From the NCBI GenBank assembly GCA_015065295.1, contig SVQN01000029.1, positions 1 to 32,535 of the forward strand: 32,535 bases of DNA, given 5' to 3'. The notes under the pieces are model-generated. The model worked only from the letters and a program-made list of their open reading frames with translations. It did not search any database and was not told where the DNA came from. Source of the DNA: Oscillospiraceae bacterium. Lineage in GTDB: Bacteria; Bacillota; Clostridia; Oscillospirales; CAG-272. Below are positions 22,701 to 29,929 of the stretch, piece by piece; positions within the stretch are counted from its first letter, which is position 1; each line of letters opens with the position of its first letter. The translations under genes and the position numbers were made by a program.

Positions 22701-23519
22701 TTAACCCTTGATCGCCGATTTTGACAGGAACGCGCGGGTTTTCGGGGACTGGGGATTGCCGAAGACTTCCTCCGGGGTGCCCTGTTCCTCGATCACGCCG
22801 TCCGCCATGTAGATCACCTTGTCCGCAACCCCTCTGGCGAATTCCATTTCGTGTGTGACGACGATCATCGTGCGATTGTCGTTCTTCAGTTCGCGGATGA
22901 CCTTCAGCACTTCGCCCGTCAGTTCCGGGTCGAGCGCGGAGGTCGGTTCGTCGAAGCAGAGGATGTCCGGTGCCAGTGCAAGCGCACGCGCAATCGCTAC
23001 ACGCTGACTCTGTCCGCCCGACAGCTGGAACGGGTAGCTGTCCATCTTGTCCGCCAGACCTACCTTGTTCAGAAGCTCCTTTGCGCGGATTTCGATTTCG
23101 TCCGTGATCCGCTTTTTGTCCGCAGACGACGGCTTCCTGCCCTTTTCTGCCTTGAACTTGTCCAGTTCGAGCATCTCCGGAGCAAGCGTGATATTCCGCA
23201 GGACGTTGTACTGCGGGAACAGGTTGAACGACTGGAACACCAGACCGAAGTGCAGACGGTTCTGACGGATTTCCGCATCCGTCATCTTTTTTTCGCCGCC
23301 CGCTTCGTAAATGACCTTGCCGCCGACGGAAATCGTGCCTTCGTTCGCTTCTTCGAGGAAGTTCAGACAGCGGAGCAGGGTCGTCTTGCCGCTGCCGGAC
23401 GAGCCGATGATGACGAGAACGTCGCCCTGATTCAGCGTAAAATTGATGCCGCGCAGAACTTCGTTGTTCCCGAAGCTCTTGCGGATGTTGTTGACTTCAA
23501 GTATCGGATTGTTTGCCAT
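22701..23519 (-). CDS. Polar amino-acid ABC importer, ATPase subunit (GlnQ-like)
   Basis: This is a 272-residue ATPase with Walker A GSSGSGKTT (39-47), a Q-loop in VFQSFNLFP, the signature LSGGQ (166-170), Walker B ILCFDEPTSALDPE (D190, E191) and the switch His in VTHEMEFAR. The FNLFPQYNVLRN and MEFARGVADKVI stretches are typical of GlnQ/HisP-type amino-acid importers. It is slightly longer than usual because of a Lys-rich insertion at ~118-141. It is the last gene of the operon, 20 nt after the permease, with GGGAG before the ATG. It powers import by the permease using the lipoprotein at 24276-25055. The exact amino acid cannot be read. Confidence 0.95.
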   Translation of the reverse strand: MANNPILEVNNIRKSFGNNEVLRGINFTLNQGDVLVIIGSSGSGKTTLLRCLNFLEEANEGTISVGGKVIYEAGGEKKMTDAEIRQNRLHFGLVFQSFNLFPQYNVLRNITLAPEMLELDKFKAEKGRKPSSADKKRITDEIEIRAKELLNKVGLADKMDSYPFQLSGGQSQRVAIARALALAPDILCFDEPTSALDPELTGEVLKVIRELKNDNRTMIVVTHEMEFARGVADKVIYMADGVIEEQGTPEEVFGNPQSPKTRAFLSKSAIKG

Positions 23520-23539
23520 AACTATCTCCCTTCCGCTTA

Positions 23540-24184
23540 TCAGCCCTTATAATAATCCAGCTTGCGTTCGATCCAGCCGAACAGCAGCGTGAGTGCGCCG
23601 ACAAAGACGAGGAAGAACACGCCGGTGTAGAACAGCGGCCAGATATACCCCATCGCGGTGTAGCGTTCCGCCGCCTTGATGATTTCGGCGTAGGCGATGA
23701 CGCGTGCGAGGGATGTATCCTTGACAAGGGTGATGATTTCGTTGCCCATCGGCGGGACGATGCGCTTGATGACCTGGAACAGCACGACTTTGAAGAAAAT
23801 CTGCGATTTGGTCATCCCGAGAACCTGTCCGGCTTCGTACTGTCCCTTCGGAATCGCTTCGATGCCGCCGCGGTAGATTTCGGAGAAATACGCGGAATAA
23901 TTGATGATGAACGCGATCATGACGGCGGTGAGACGGCTCTGCATGGGCATATCGAACACGAGACCGGGGACGTACATGACGACGAACAGCTGGAGCATGA
24001 GCGGTGTCCCGCGGATGATCCAGACGTAGGTTTTGACGAGGTACTGGAGCGGCTTGAACTTCGACATGGAGCCGAACGTAATCACCAGCCCCAGCGGAAT
24101 TGCGCCGAGCAGGGTGAGTGCGAAGACAAGTCCGTTCTGAAGGAAGGCTTCCAGCAGATCGAGAGTAACGGTTGAGAATGACAT
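23540..24184 (-). CDS. Polar amino-acid ABC importer, permease subunit
   Basis: This is a 214-residue HisM/GlnP-type permease with about five membrane helices. The family's EAA loop, which docks on the ATPase, is present as YRGGIEAIPKGQYEAGQVLG, and RGTPLMLQLFVVMY is the typical signature after the second helix. Only one permease gene is present, so it should form a homodimer. AAGGAG lies before the ATG at 24184. It sits between the binding lipoprotein (92-nt gap containing a strong hairpin) and the ATPase gene (20-nt gap). Confidence 0.95.
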   Translation of the reverse strand: MSFSTVTLDLLEAFLQNGLVFALTLLGAIPLGLVITFGSMSKFKPLQYLVKTYVWIIRGTPLMLQLFVVMYVPGLVFDMPMQSRLTAVMIAFIINYSAYFSEIYRGGIEAIPKGQYEAGQVLGMTKSQIFFKVVLFQVIKRIVPPMGNEIITLVKDTSLARVIAYAEIIKAAERYTAMGYIWPLFYTGVFFLVFVGALTLLFGWIERKLDYYKG

Positions 24185-24219
24185 AGTGATCTCCTTGGGG
24201 ATTTCTCTGAAACAGGAAA

Positions 24220-24249
24220 TTCGAGGAAGGAATTTCTTCCTTCCTCGAA
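24220..24249 (-). terminator. Intra-operon hairpin between lipoprotein and permease genes
   Basis: TTCGAGGAAGGAA (24220-24232) pairs perfectly with TTCCTTCCTCGAA (24237-24249), loop TTTC. On the minus strand only a mixed T-tract (TTTCCTGTTT) follows, so it is probably a partial terminator or a 3'-end stabiliser. Either would make the binding protein more abundant than the membrane subunits, a usual arrangement for ABC importers. Confidence 0.75.
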
Positions 24250-24275
24250 CTTTTTTCTATACGATTTTGTTTCTC

Positions 24276-25055
24276 TTACTTGATGAGCTGACCGTCGAGC
24301 TTGTACTTTGCAGCAATTGCGTCGATGGTGCCGTCTGCCATGAGTTCAGCGATGGCATTGTTGAACTTTTCAACCGTTGCGGTGTCATCCTTGCGGAATG
24401 CGATACCATACTGTTCAGGGCTGAATTCGTATGCTTCGACAACGGAGAGACCTGCGTAGTCGGTGCCTTCACCGATCATGCCGATGCAGGTAACGAAGTC
24501 GATGACACAGCCTTCGGAAGTGCCTGCGGCAACTTCCATGAGAGCGGTAGCCATGGTGGAAACGGAAACGTAGTTTGCGCCGGAGAATGCAGCGTCGGTG
24601 GTGATAACGGATTCACCTGCGGAGCCTTCTTCCGCACAGATGCTTACGCCTGCGAGGTTCGCGGAGTCGCTGTACTTTTCTACGTTTTCTGCCTTAACAA
24701 CGAGAACCTGCTTGTTTGCCATATAAGGAGAGGAAATGCCCATGGTTTCCTGACGTTCGGGAGTGATGGTCATGCCGTTCCAGATGCAGTCGATGTTGCC
24801 GGAGTTGAGTTCGGTTTCCTTAGCGGACCAGTCGATTTCCTGGAACTTCGGGGTCAGGCCGAGCTTCTTGCAGACAGCTTCCGCAAATTCGGTTTCAAAG
24901 CCGGTGAGCTTGTTGTTTTCGTCAAAGTAGTTCATCGGTTCGAAGTAGGTGATACCGATTACGAATTCTTCGCCGCTGCCGCCGCAGGATGTGAACAGCA
25001 CGGAAAGGGTGCAGATCATAGCGATTGCCATGATAGCAGAAAGAATCTTCTTCAT
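24276..25055 (-). CDS. Amino-acid-binding lipoprotein of the ABC importer
   Basis: This is a 259-residue family-3 solute-binding protein. Residues 1-23 are a lipoprotein signal peptide ending VLFTSC, with C24 as the lipidated cysteine (Phe at -3 is slightly off the usual Leu). The mature part shows VIGITYFEPMNYFDENNKL and GFETEFAEAVCKKLG, the ligand-binding start of the His/Glu/Gln-binding family, then ELNSGNIDCIWNGMTITPER with the conserved Arg that holds the ligand carboxylate. It would be anchored on the outer face of the membrane. The start at 25055 was chosen because GGAGG lies 7 nt upstream and the signal peptide begins here; the open frame to 25148 lacks support. It is first in the operon, before a hairpin that may lower downstream expression. 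Confidence 0.95.
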   Translation of the reverse strand: MKKILSAIMAIAMICTLSVLFTSCGGSGEEFVIGITYFEPMNYFDENNKLTGFETEFAEAVCKKLGLTPKFQEIDWSAKETELNSGNIDCIWNGMTITPERQETMGISSPYMANKQVLVVKAENVEKYSDSANLAGVSICAEEGSAGESVITTDAAFSGANYVSVSTMATALMEVAAGTSEGCVIDFVTCIGMIGEGTDYAGLSVVEAYEFSPEQYGIAFRKDDTATVEKFNNAIAELMADGTIDAIAAKYKLDGQLIK

Positions 25056-25114
25056 AAAGAGCCTCCAAGACCGCATTTTGCGGTGTTTTTTACATAATTT
25101 TCTGTAGTACTTTA

Positions 25115-25169
25115 TTGCACTAAAGTATACATATCTTACCACAACCATGCTATAAAGTCAATAGTGCAA
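25115..25169 (-). promoter_or_regulatory. Importer promoter with flanking inverted TTGCACTA boxes
   Basis: Read on the minus strand, TTGACT (25156-25161) and TAAGAT (25133-25138) have 17-bp spacing. TTGCACTA (25115-25122) and its inverse TAGTGCAA (25162-25169) flank the promoter, one just upstream of the -35 box and one near the transcript start. This suggests a repressor site whose protein is not identified. Confidence 0.65.
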
Positions 25170-25209
25170 ATGAACAAGATTTGTGCATTTCGTTTGGTGA
25201 TTATGACGT

Positions 25210-26244
25210 TCAGTATTTGCGGTGTTCCTTCCAGATGTTCAGGATCATGTCGTAGCGTTCCGGAGGCATCCCCTTGAAGGGAACGTTGCTGGTCGCAAAG
25301 ATGTAGCCGCCGCCTTCGCCGCCGTATTTCAGGCAGTATTCGGCACTTTCGCGGACTTCTTCGTCGGTACCGGTCTGGAGCGCGGCACAGTGGACGTTTC
25401 CGCAGAGCGCGACGCGGTCGCCGTACAGACGCTTGACTTCGCGGATGTCCACACCCGCCATCGGGTCGATGGAATGGAGCGCGTGCGGGCCGGCAGCCAC
25501 GAGGGAATCGAGGATGGGCATGATATTGCCGTCCGTGTGCTTAATCATGTACATACCGTCTTCGCGCCCGGCTTTGCAGATTTTTGTGAGGAACGGCGTG
25601 ATATATTCGTCGAACATGGCAGGGGAGAGGAACGGACCGGAGTTGTAGCAGTAGTCCGCACAGAGAAGGGCAACGTCCAGCCCGGCTTCATGCTGACGCT
25701 TGTTTGCTTCGATTGCGTTCTGCGCCATCCGTTCCGCCTGAGCGAGGACTTCTTCCGGTTCGTCCGCGATGCGGTAGGCAAAGCCGTACATATCCGAACC
25801 GGACGGGATTGAGAAGGTGCCGTCACCGTGACCGCCGAACAGTCTCGTATTGCCGAAATGTTCGCGCAGACGCTTCCGGAACGCAGCGGTCACAGGGTGC
25901 TTCACGTCGCCCCACCACGGGTTGTAGACGGGAATGATCGCGTAGTCGAGACCGGGACGCGCGTCCTTTTCGGGATCACCGGACAGTGCCGCACCGCCGA
26001 TGTCGTAAGCGGTTGCGGTGCCGTAGACACGGGCGTACTTGTCCGCGAGGTCGTACGCTGCTTTTTCGACTTCCTTCGGGGACAGCGTCGGGAAAATTTT
26101 GTCGGAGAAGCGCGGGTCGGACAGCGGATACCCGAAAAATTCTTCGGAAAGCTGGAATTCCAGTTCAAACGTGGGGATTTCGTCGGGCTGACCGAGAGTG
26201 AGCGCACAGACCGCGCGTTCGGCGGGGGTCATGAGTTTTGTCAT
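25210..26244 (-). CDS. UroD/MtaA-family protein, putative corrinoid-linked methyltransferase
   Basis: This 344-residue protein has the uroporphyrinogen decarboxylase fold but not the features of true HemE. Members like this usually are MtaA/CmuA-type methyltransferases that move methyl groups between a corrinoid protein and a thiol or pterin, using zinc. Candidate zinc ligands are the His in KHTDGNIMPIL and the Cys residues of CGNVHCAAL. The barrel segments LLCADYCYNSGPFLSP and HSIDPMAGVDIREVK are typical of the family. The start at 26244 was chosen because GGAG lies upstream; the open frame to 26322 overlaps the promoter. No corrinoid protein or methyltransferase partner is nearby, and no other heme gene, so it stands alone. 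The substrate is unknown. Confidence 0.85.
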   Translation of the reverse strand: MTKLMTPAERAVCALTLGQPDEIPTFELEFQLSEEFFGYPLSDPRFSDKIFPTLSPKEVEKAAYDLADKYARVYGTATAYDIGGAALSGDPEKDARPGLDYAIIPVYNPWWGDVKHPVTAAFRKRLREHFGNTRLFGGHGDGTFSIPSGSDMYGFAYRIADEPEEVLAQAERMAQNAIEANKRQHEAGLDVALLCADYCYNSGPFLSPAMFDEYITPFLTKICKAGREDGMYMIKHTDGNIMPILDSLVAAGPHALHSIDPMAGVDIREVKRLYGDRVALCGNVHCAALQTGTDEEVRESAEYCLKYGGEGGGYIFATSNVPFKGMPPERYDMILNIWKEHRKY

Positions 26245-26284
26245 AAGAAAATCTCCTTTGCAGATTCGTTCAATGGTTGGTTTC

Positions 26285-26293
26285 ATTATAGCA
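26285..26293 (-). promoter_or_regulatory. Extended -10 promoter of the UroD-family gene
   Basis: Read on the minus strand the box is TGCTATAAT, an extended -10, 41 bp before the ATG at 26244. No good -35 box lies at the expected distance. Confidence 0.6.
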
Positions 26294-26330
26294 TACTTTC
26301 GGCGAAATTTCCATAAAATCACACGTTTTC

Positions 26331-26359
26331 TTGCAAACGGAGACGGAATATGTTACAAT
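26331..26359 (+). promoter_or_regulatory. Promoter of the comM-like gene
   Basis: TTGCAA (26331-26336) and TACAAT (26354-26359) have 17-bp spacing, 38 bp upstream of the ATG at 26398. Confidence 0.7.
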
Positions 26360-26397
26360 AATGTCAACAGAATTTTTTTGAATATGGGGAGAACAGT

Positions 26398-27975
26398 ATG
26401 CTCTCAGTCACTCATACCGCCGCAACGCTCGGTGCCGACGGGTACGAGGTTTCCGTGGAATGCCTTGTCAAGCGCGGTCTGCCGGATTTTGAAATCGTCG
26501 GTCTGCCGGACGCGGCGGTCCGGGAATCCGAAAAACGGATTTTTGCCGGTTCCGAAAACAGCGGACTGCCGCTGCCGCCGTCGGAGATTTCGATCAACCT
26601 TGCGCCCGCCGATCTGAAAAAAGAGGGAACCGCGATGGATCTGGCGATTCTGGTCGCGGTTTATCAGGGGTGCGGATTCCTGCGCGGCGATCTCGGGGAT
26701 ATGTGCTTTCTCGGGGAAATTTCGTTCTCCGGGGAGATTCGTCCGGTGCGCGGGGTACTCGGAATGACCATCGCCGCCATCAATGCCGGACGGCATCACA
26801 TTTTCGTACCCGCCGGGAATCTGCGCGAAGCGTCCGTTGCGTACCGGGAGGATGTGTACATCTACGGTGTGCCGGATATCTCGTCCCTGCTCGGACATCT
26901 GAACGGCCGCGTACCGCTGGAGCCTGCTTCCTGCAATCCGTACGAACAGCTGGAACATCTCCGTACCGCCGAGGATTTTTCGCAGGTCAAAGGACAGTTC
27001 CGCGCCAAACGCGCCATGGAAACCGCCGCTGCCGGGGGACATAATATCCTGCTCATCGGCCCGCCCGGTTCGGGAAAATCCATGCTTGCCAAACGCCTGC
27101 CGACCATTCTTCCGCGCATGAGCTACGAAGAAGCCCTCGAAGCGACCAAAATCTACTCCTGCGCCGGAATGCTGAACGAGGAAATACCGTTCATTCTCCG
27201 CCGTCCGTTCCGCTCGCCGCATCATTCGCTCAGTACGGCGGCACTGGTCGGCGGCGGAAAAGTTCCGTCTCCCGGTGAGATTTCGCTTGCCCATAACGGC
27301 GTTCTTTTCCTTGACGAATTTCCGGAATTCCGGAAGGATTCCCTTGAGGCACTCCGTCAGCCGATTGAGGATCAGGTGGTTACGATCACCCGCGCCGCCG
27401 GACGGGTCACATATCCGTCGTCATTCATGCTTGTCTGCGCCATGAACCCCTGCCGGTGCGGCTATTACGGCTCCCGGAACGGCACCTGTACCTGCAAAAA
27501 GGAGGATATCCACAAGTATCTCTCAAAAATCAGCGGCCCGATGCTTGACCGGATCGACATCCAGATCGAAATGCCCGAGTTGTCGTTTGCGGAACTGGCG
27601 GAGATGCAGCCCGCCGAACCGTCTGCCGCTGTCCGCGAACGGGTGGAAGCGGCACGTGAGCTGTCTCAGCGGCGTTTCCGCGAAGCCGGGTACAAGGATT
27701 ATGCGGTCAAGAACAACGCCGCCATGCAGACGGACGAACTGCGGGCGTTCTGCGCGCTGGATGAGGACTGTCAGCGGGTTATGGAGAACGTGTTTGCGAA
27801 AATCAACCTGTCCGCCAGAGCGTACGACCGGATTCTGCGGGTGGCGCGTACGCTGCGCGATCTCGAATACAAGCCGGGCGAAACCCCGGAGGACGGAGTC
27901 ATCGGCGGCCGGATTCAGAAGCACAACCTGATGGAAGCCGTGCAGATGCGTGCGCTTGACCGGAAATATTGGTGA
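26398..27975 (+). CDS. comM: ComM/YifB-family AAA+ ATPase (Mg-chelatase-like)
   Basis: This is a 525-residue protein. In Vibrio, ComM is a hexameric helicase that promotes branch migration during natural transformation; its role in most other bacteria is untested. Residues ~1-170 form the Lon-protease-like N-terminal domain (VEIVGLPD-type start, here FEIVGLPDAAVRESEKR). The AAA+ core has Walker A GPPGSGKS (221-228), Walker B GVLFLDEFPEF and sensor CAMNPCRCGYYG, followed by a Cys pair in TCTCKKED that with the former could bind zinc. The C-terminal part (~430-525) is the Mg-chelatase C domain (NLSARAYDRILRVARTL). Length is normal. GGGGAG lies before the ATG. It is a single-gene unit with its own promoter and terminator; no dprA or other competence genes are adjacent. 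Confidence 0.95.
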   Translation: MLSVTHTAATLGADGYEVSVECLVKRGLPDFEIVGLPDAAVRESEKRIFAGSENSGLPLPPSEISINLAPADLKKEGTAMDLAILVAVYQGCGFLRGDLGDMCFLGEISFSGEIRPVRGVLGMTIAAINAGRHHIFVPAGNLREASVAYREDVYIYGVPDISSLLGHLNGRVPLEPASCNPYEQLEHLRTAEDFSQVKGQFRAKRAMETAAAGGHNILLIGPPGSGKSMLAKRLPTILPRMSYEEALEATKIYSCAGMLNEEIPFILRRPFRSPHHSLSTAALVGGGKVPSPGEISLAHNGVLFLDEFPEFRKDSLEALRQPIEDQVVTITRAAGRVTYPSSFMLVCAMNPCRCGYYGSRNGTCTCKKEDIHKYLSKISGPMLDRIDIQIEMPELSFAELAEMQPAEPSAAVRERVEAARELSQRRFREAGYKDYAVKNNAAMQTDELRAFCALDEDCQRVMENVFAKINLSARAYDRILRVARTLRDLEYKPGETPEDGVIGGRIQKHNLMEAVQMRALDRKYW

Positions 27976-27985
27976 ATGGAATAAA

Positions 27986-28024
27986 ATTCTGGGGAACCTT
28001 TGATGAGGTTCCCCAGAATGCTTT
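27986..28024. terminator. Bidirectional terminator between convergent genes
   Basis: ATTCTGGGGAACCT (27986-27999) pairs perfectly with AGGTTCCCCAGAAT (28006-28019), followed by GCTTTTATT on the plus strand and TTTTATTCC on the minus strand. The stem core resembles the dispersed hairpin family, but the G-rich lead-in is missing, so I do not count it as a copy. Confidence 0.85.
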
Positions 28025-28026
28025 TA

Positions 28027-28704
28027 TTACCATCCGCCGTCGGTCAGCCGGATTTCACCGTTTTTCCATCGCAGTTCCGCACGGCTGTGTTCTGCGGGTA
28101 TGGCAAGGTCAAAGCAATACGCCATTCCCCAGCCGTCGTAGCGCGGCAGAAGATTCCCTCGGATTTCGTATACTGTACCATTATCCGCTTCCGCAGAAAT
28201 CCAGTCCCGCATATCGTTTCCCGCGATCATCGCCGTAACGGGATTGCCGAAAAATAGGTTCCAGAGACCGAACAGCAAAATCAGAACGATCGCCAGACCA
28301 ATGGACAACCGGACACGGCGTTCGAGCCGTGCGCTTTTGGATTCTGTAGGAACCCGTTTGGCAATTTCCCATGGGAGCCACCCGAGCATCCATCCTGCAA
28401 GAATCAGCAGGGCGAAGAAAACAGCGATAAAGACATCGATCAGTGACATATCAAACCACCACATCGAACTGCCTGGGTATAATAACGGGAAAAATACAGC
28501 AAGAGCGAACAGCGGAATTGCCAGTCCCCATTCGATGGGACTTCGGAAAGGACGTTCCGCATAATATCCGAGAAATCCGGACAACGGAAGTAGGACAAGA
28601 GTTAGAAAACTTCCTTTATCAATTAGGCACGGTACTGCCGCGAGTACGGCCAGAGACATTCCTTCCAAAAGAACGGTGAGGATGATTTTTTTTCGTTTAC
28701 TCAT
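28027..28704 (-). CDS. Uncharacterised membrane protein with C-terminal soluble domain
   Basis: This 225-residue protein has five predicted membrane helices at roughly residues 5-27, 34-50, 57-77, 85-110 and 135-157. A ~65-residue soluble tail follows (NGTVYEIRGNLLPRYDGWGM; CFDLAIPAEHSRAELRW). I do not recognise the family. The start at 28704 overlaps the 3' end of namZ by 8 nt, so translation is probably coupled. An alternative ATG at 28713 has closer spacing to GAGG and cannot be excluded. Being the last gene of a MurNAc recycling operon, it might take part in handling wall fragments, but it does not look like the PTS or MFS carriers known for that. It could equally be a passenger gene. Confidence 0.75.
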   Translation of the reverse strand: MSKRKKIILTVLLEGMSLAVLAAVPCLIDKGSFLTLVLLPLSGFLGYYAERPFRSPIEWGLAIPLFALAVFFPLLYPGSSMWWFDMSLIDVFIAVFFALLILAGWMLGWLPWEIAKRVPTESKSARLERRVRLSIGLAIVLILLFGLWNLFFGNPVTAMIAGNDMRDWISAEADNGTVYEIRGNLLPRYDGWGMAYCFDLAIPAEHSRAELRWKNGEIRLTDGGW

Positions 28705-29809
28705 ACAGTGCATAGTCCTCAATCTTTTTTCTATATTCCGCAAGCGGTTTTTCCAGCCCGGTAAGATACCGTTCGCAGTCGAAATTGTCCGCGCAGATCG
28801 CATCCGATCCGAACAGATTTTTTATAAAATTCCGGTATTCAAACTCCGGATGCAGTTCCCGGATCGTGTGAACCAGACGTACGCCCACCTCAAACGGGCG
28901 GAATGCCGTCCGGTCGGTCACATGAAGCTGGATGCCCGCGCAGAGTTCGCCTGCGTGCTTGGAAAACTGCGGTGTAAAGTACGTTTCACGCAGCAGACAG
29001 CCGTCCTGCCTGTCCATTTTTTCGATGACATCCCGGCATCGCATCCACGGTGCGCCGAACAGCTCGAACGGTTTGGTTGTCCCGCGTCCTTCCGAGAGAT
29101 TTGTCCCCTCGAACAGGCACGTCCCGACGTACACGAGCGCGGTGTTCACGGTCGGAATGTTCGGCGACGGCATCACGAACGGCAGTCCCGTTTCGTCGAA
29201 ATACATCGTACGGCGGACATTTTCACAGGGAACCACGGTCAGGTCACAGCCGAGATTCTCCGTCGCGTTGATATACTTTGCAAATTCGCCGATCGTCAGA
29301 CCGGTGCGCGCCGCCGTCGCATATTTGCCGACGAATGACGAATAGTGTACATCGAGAATATTCCCCTCGGCAAAGCAGCCGATCACCGGCGGACGGTCGA
29401 GAACGACAAACGGAATGCTTGCCGCCGCGCAGACTTCCATCGCTTCCGTCATGGTGTACTGGTAGGTGTAATAGCGCGAACCGATGTCCGCAATGTCGAA
29501 GAAAATGCAGTCCAGCGTCCGCATTGCGTCAAACGCTGCCGGTTTTCCTCGTCCGAAGGTACTGTAAACCGTGATTCCGGTCACAGCGTCCACATATTCC
29601 GTGATTTCCAACCCCGCCTGTGCGTCTCCGCGGACACCATGTTCCGGCGAAAACATCGCGGCGAGCGTGAATTTTTCCATCAATATATCATACGTCGGCC
29701 GCAGTTCAGCCGTAATTGCCGTAGGATTTGTAATCAATCCCACCCGAACAGACTTTTTTTCCGTAAAACCTTCCAGTACTTCCGCACCGCACTTTACTTT
29801 TTTTCTCAT
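28697..29809 (-). CDS. namZ: Exo-beta-N-acetylmuramidase NamZ-like (DUF1343, GH171)
   Basis: This is a 370-residue protein of the DUF1343 family, whose Bacillus subtilis member NamZ removes terminal MurNAc from peptidoglycan glycan chains. Key features: VGLITNPTA (~23-31), the catalytic-region motif SPEHGVRG (54-61, with E56 and H57), FFDIADIGSRYYTYQYTM and FEGTNLSEGRGTTKPFE. The length matches the family without its secretion signal. No signal peptide is visible here, whereas known NamZ acts outside the cytoplasm. GGAGG lies ~8 nt before the ATG. It is separated from the upstream serine hydrolase by a 120-bp gap that holds hairpin repeat F, and its stop overlaps the downstream membrane protein gene. 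The neighbours (AmiE-like hydrolase, kinase, MurQ) fix the pathway as MurNAc recovery. Confidence 0.92.
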   Translation of the reverse strand: MRKKVKCGAEVLEGFTEKKSVRVGLITNPTAITAELRPTYDILMEKFTLAAMFSPEHGVRGDAQAGLEITEYVDAVTGITVYSTFGRGKPAAFDAMRTLDCIFFDIADIGSRYYTYQYTMTEAMEVCAAASIPFVVLDRPPVIGCFAEGNILDVHYSSFVGKYATAARTGLTIGEFAKYINATENLGCDLTVVPCENVRRTMYFDETGLPFVMPSPNIPTVNTALVYVGTCLFEGTNLSEGRGTTKPFELFGAPWMRCRDVIEKMDRQDGCLLRETYFTPQFSKHAGELCAGIQLHVTDRTAFRPFEVGVRLVHTIRELHPEFEYRNFIKNLFGSDAICADNFDCERYLTGLEKPLAEYRKKIEDYALYE

Positions 29810-29869
29810 ACTCGAACCTCCATTACGAAAATTTGCACAAAACCTGGCCTGTATATTTGTTTAAAGTTT

Positions 29870-29920
29870 TTTGAAAAGGGGTTCGGGGAAAAACTTTTTT
29901 TCAAAAAAGTTTTTCCCCGA
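29870..29920 (+). repeat. Dispersed hairpin repeat, copy F (subfamily II)
   Basis: GTTTTTTGAAAAGGGGTTCGGGG leads into the longest stem of the family: TCGGGGAAAAACTTTTTT (29883-29900) pairs perfectly with 29903-29920. It lies inside the recycling operon, 9 bp after the serine hydrolase stop codon and 60 bp before namZ. It could reduce readthrough into namZ. Confidence 0.85.
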
Positions 29921-29929
29921 GAAATTCCC

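Noticed and set aside
25210..26244. True uroporphyrinogen decarboxylase (HemE)
   Set aside because: The sequence lacks the HemE N-terminal signature, carries Cys/His candidates for zinc and is not near heme genes, so an MtaA/CmuA-like role is preferred.
27986..28019. Seventh copy of the dispersed hairpin family
   Set aside because: The stem core GGGGAACCT matches subfamily I, but the G-rich 5' flank is missing and it sits exactly between convergent genes, so it is better described as an ordinary bidirectional terminator.
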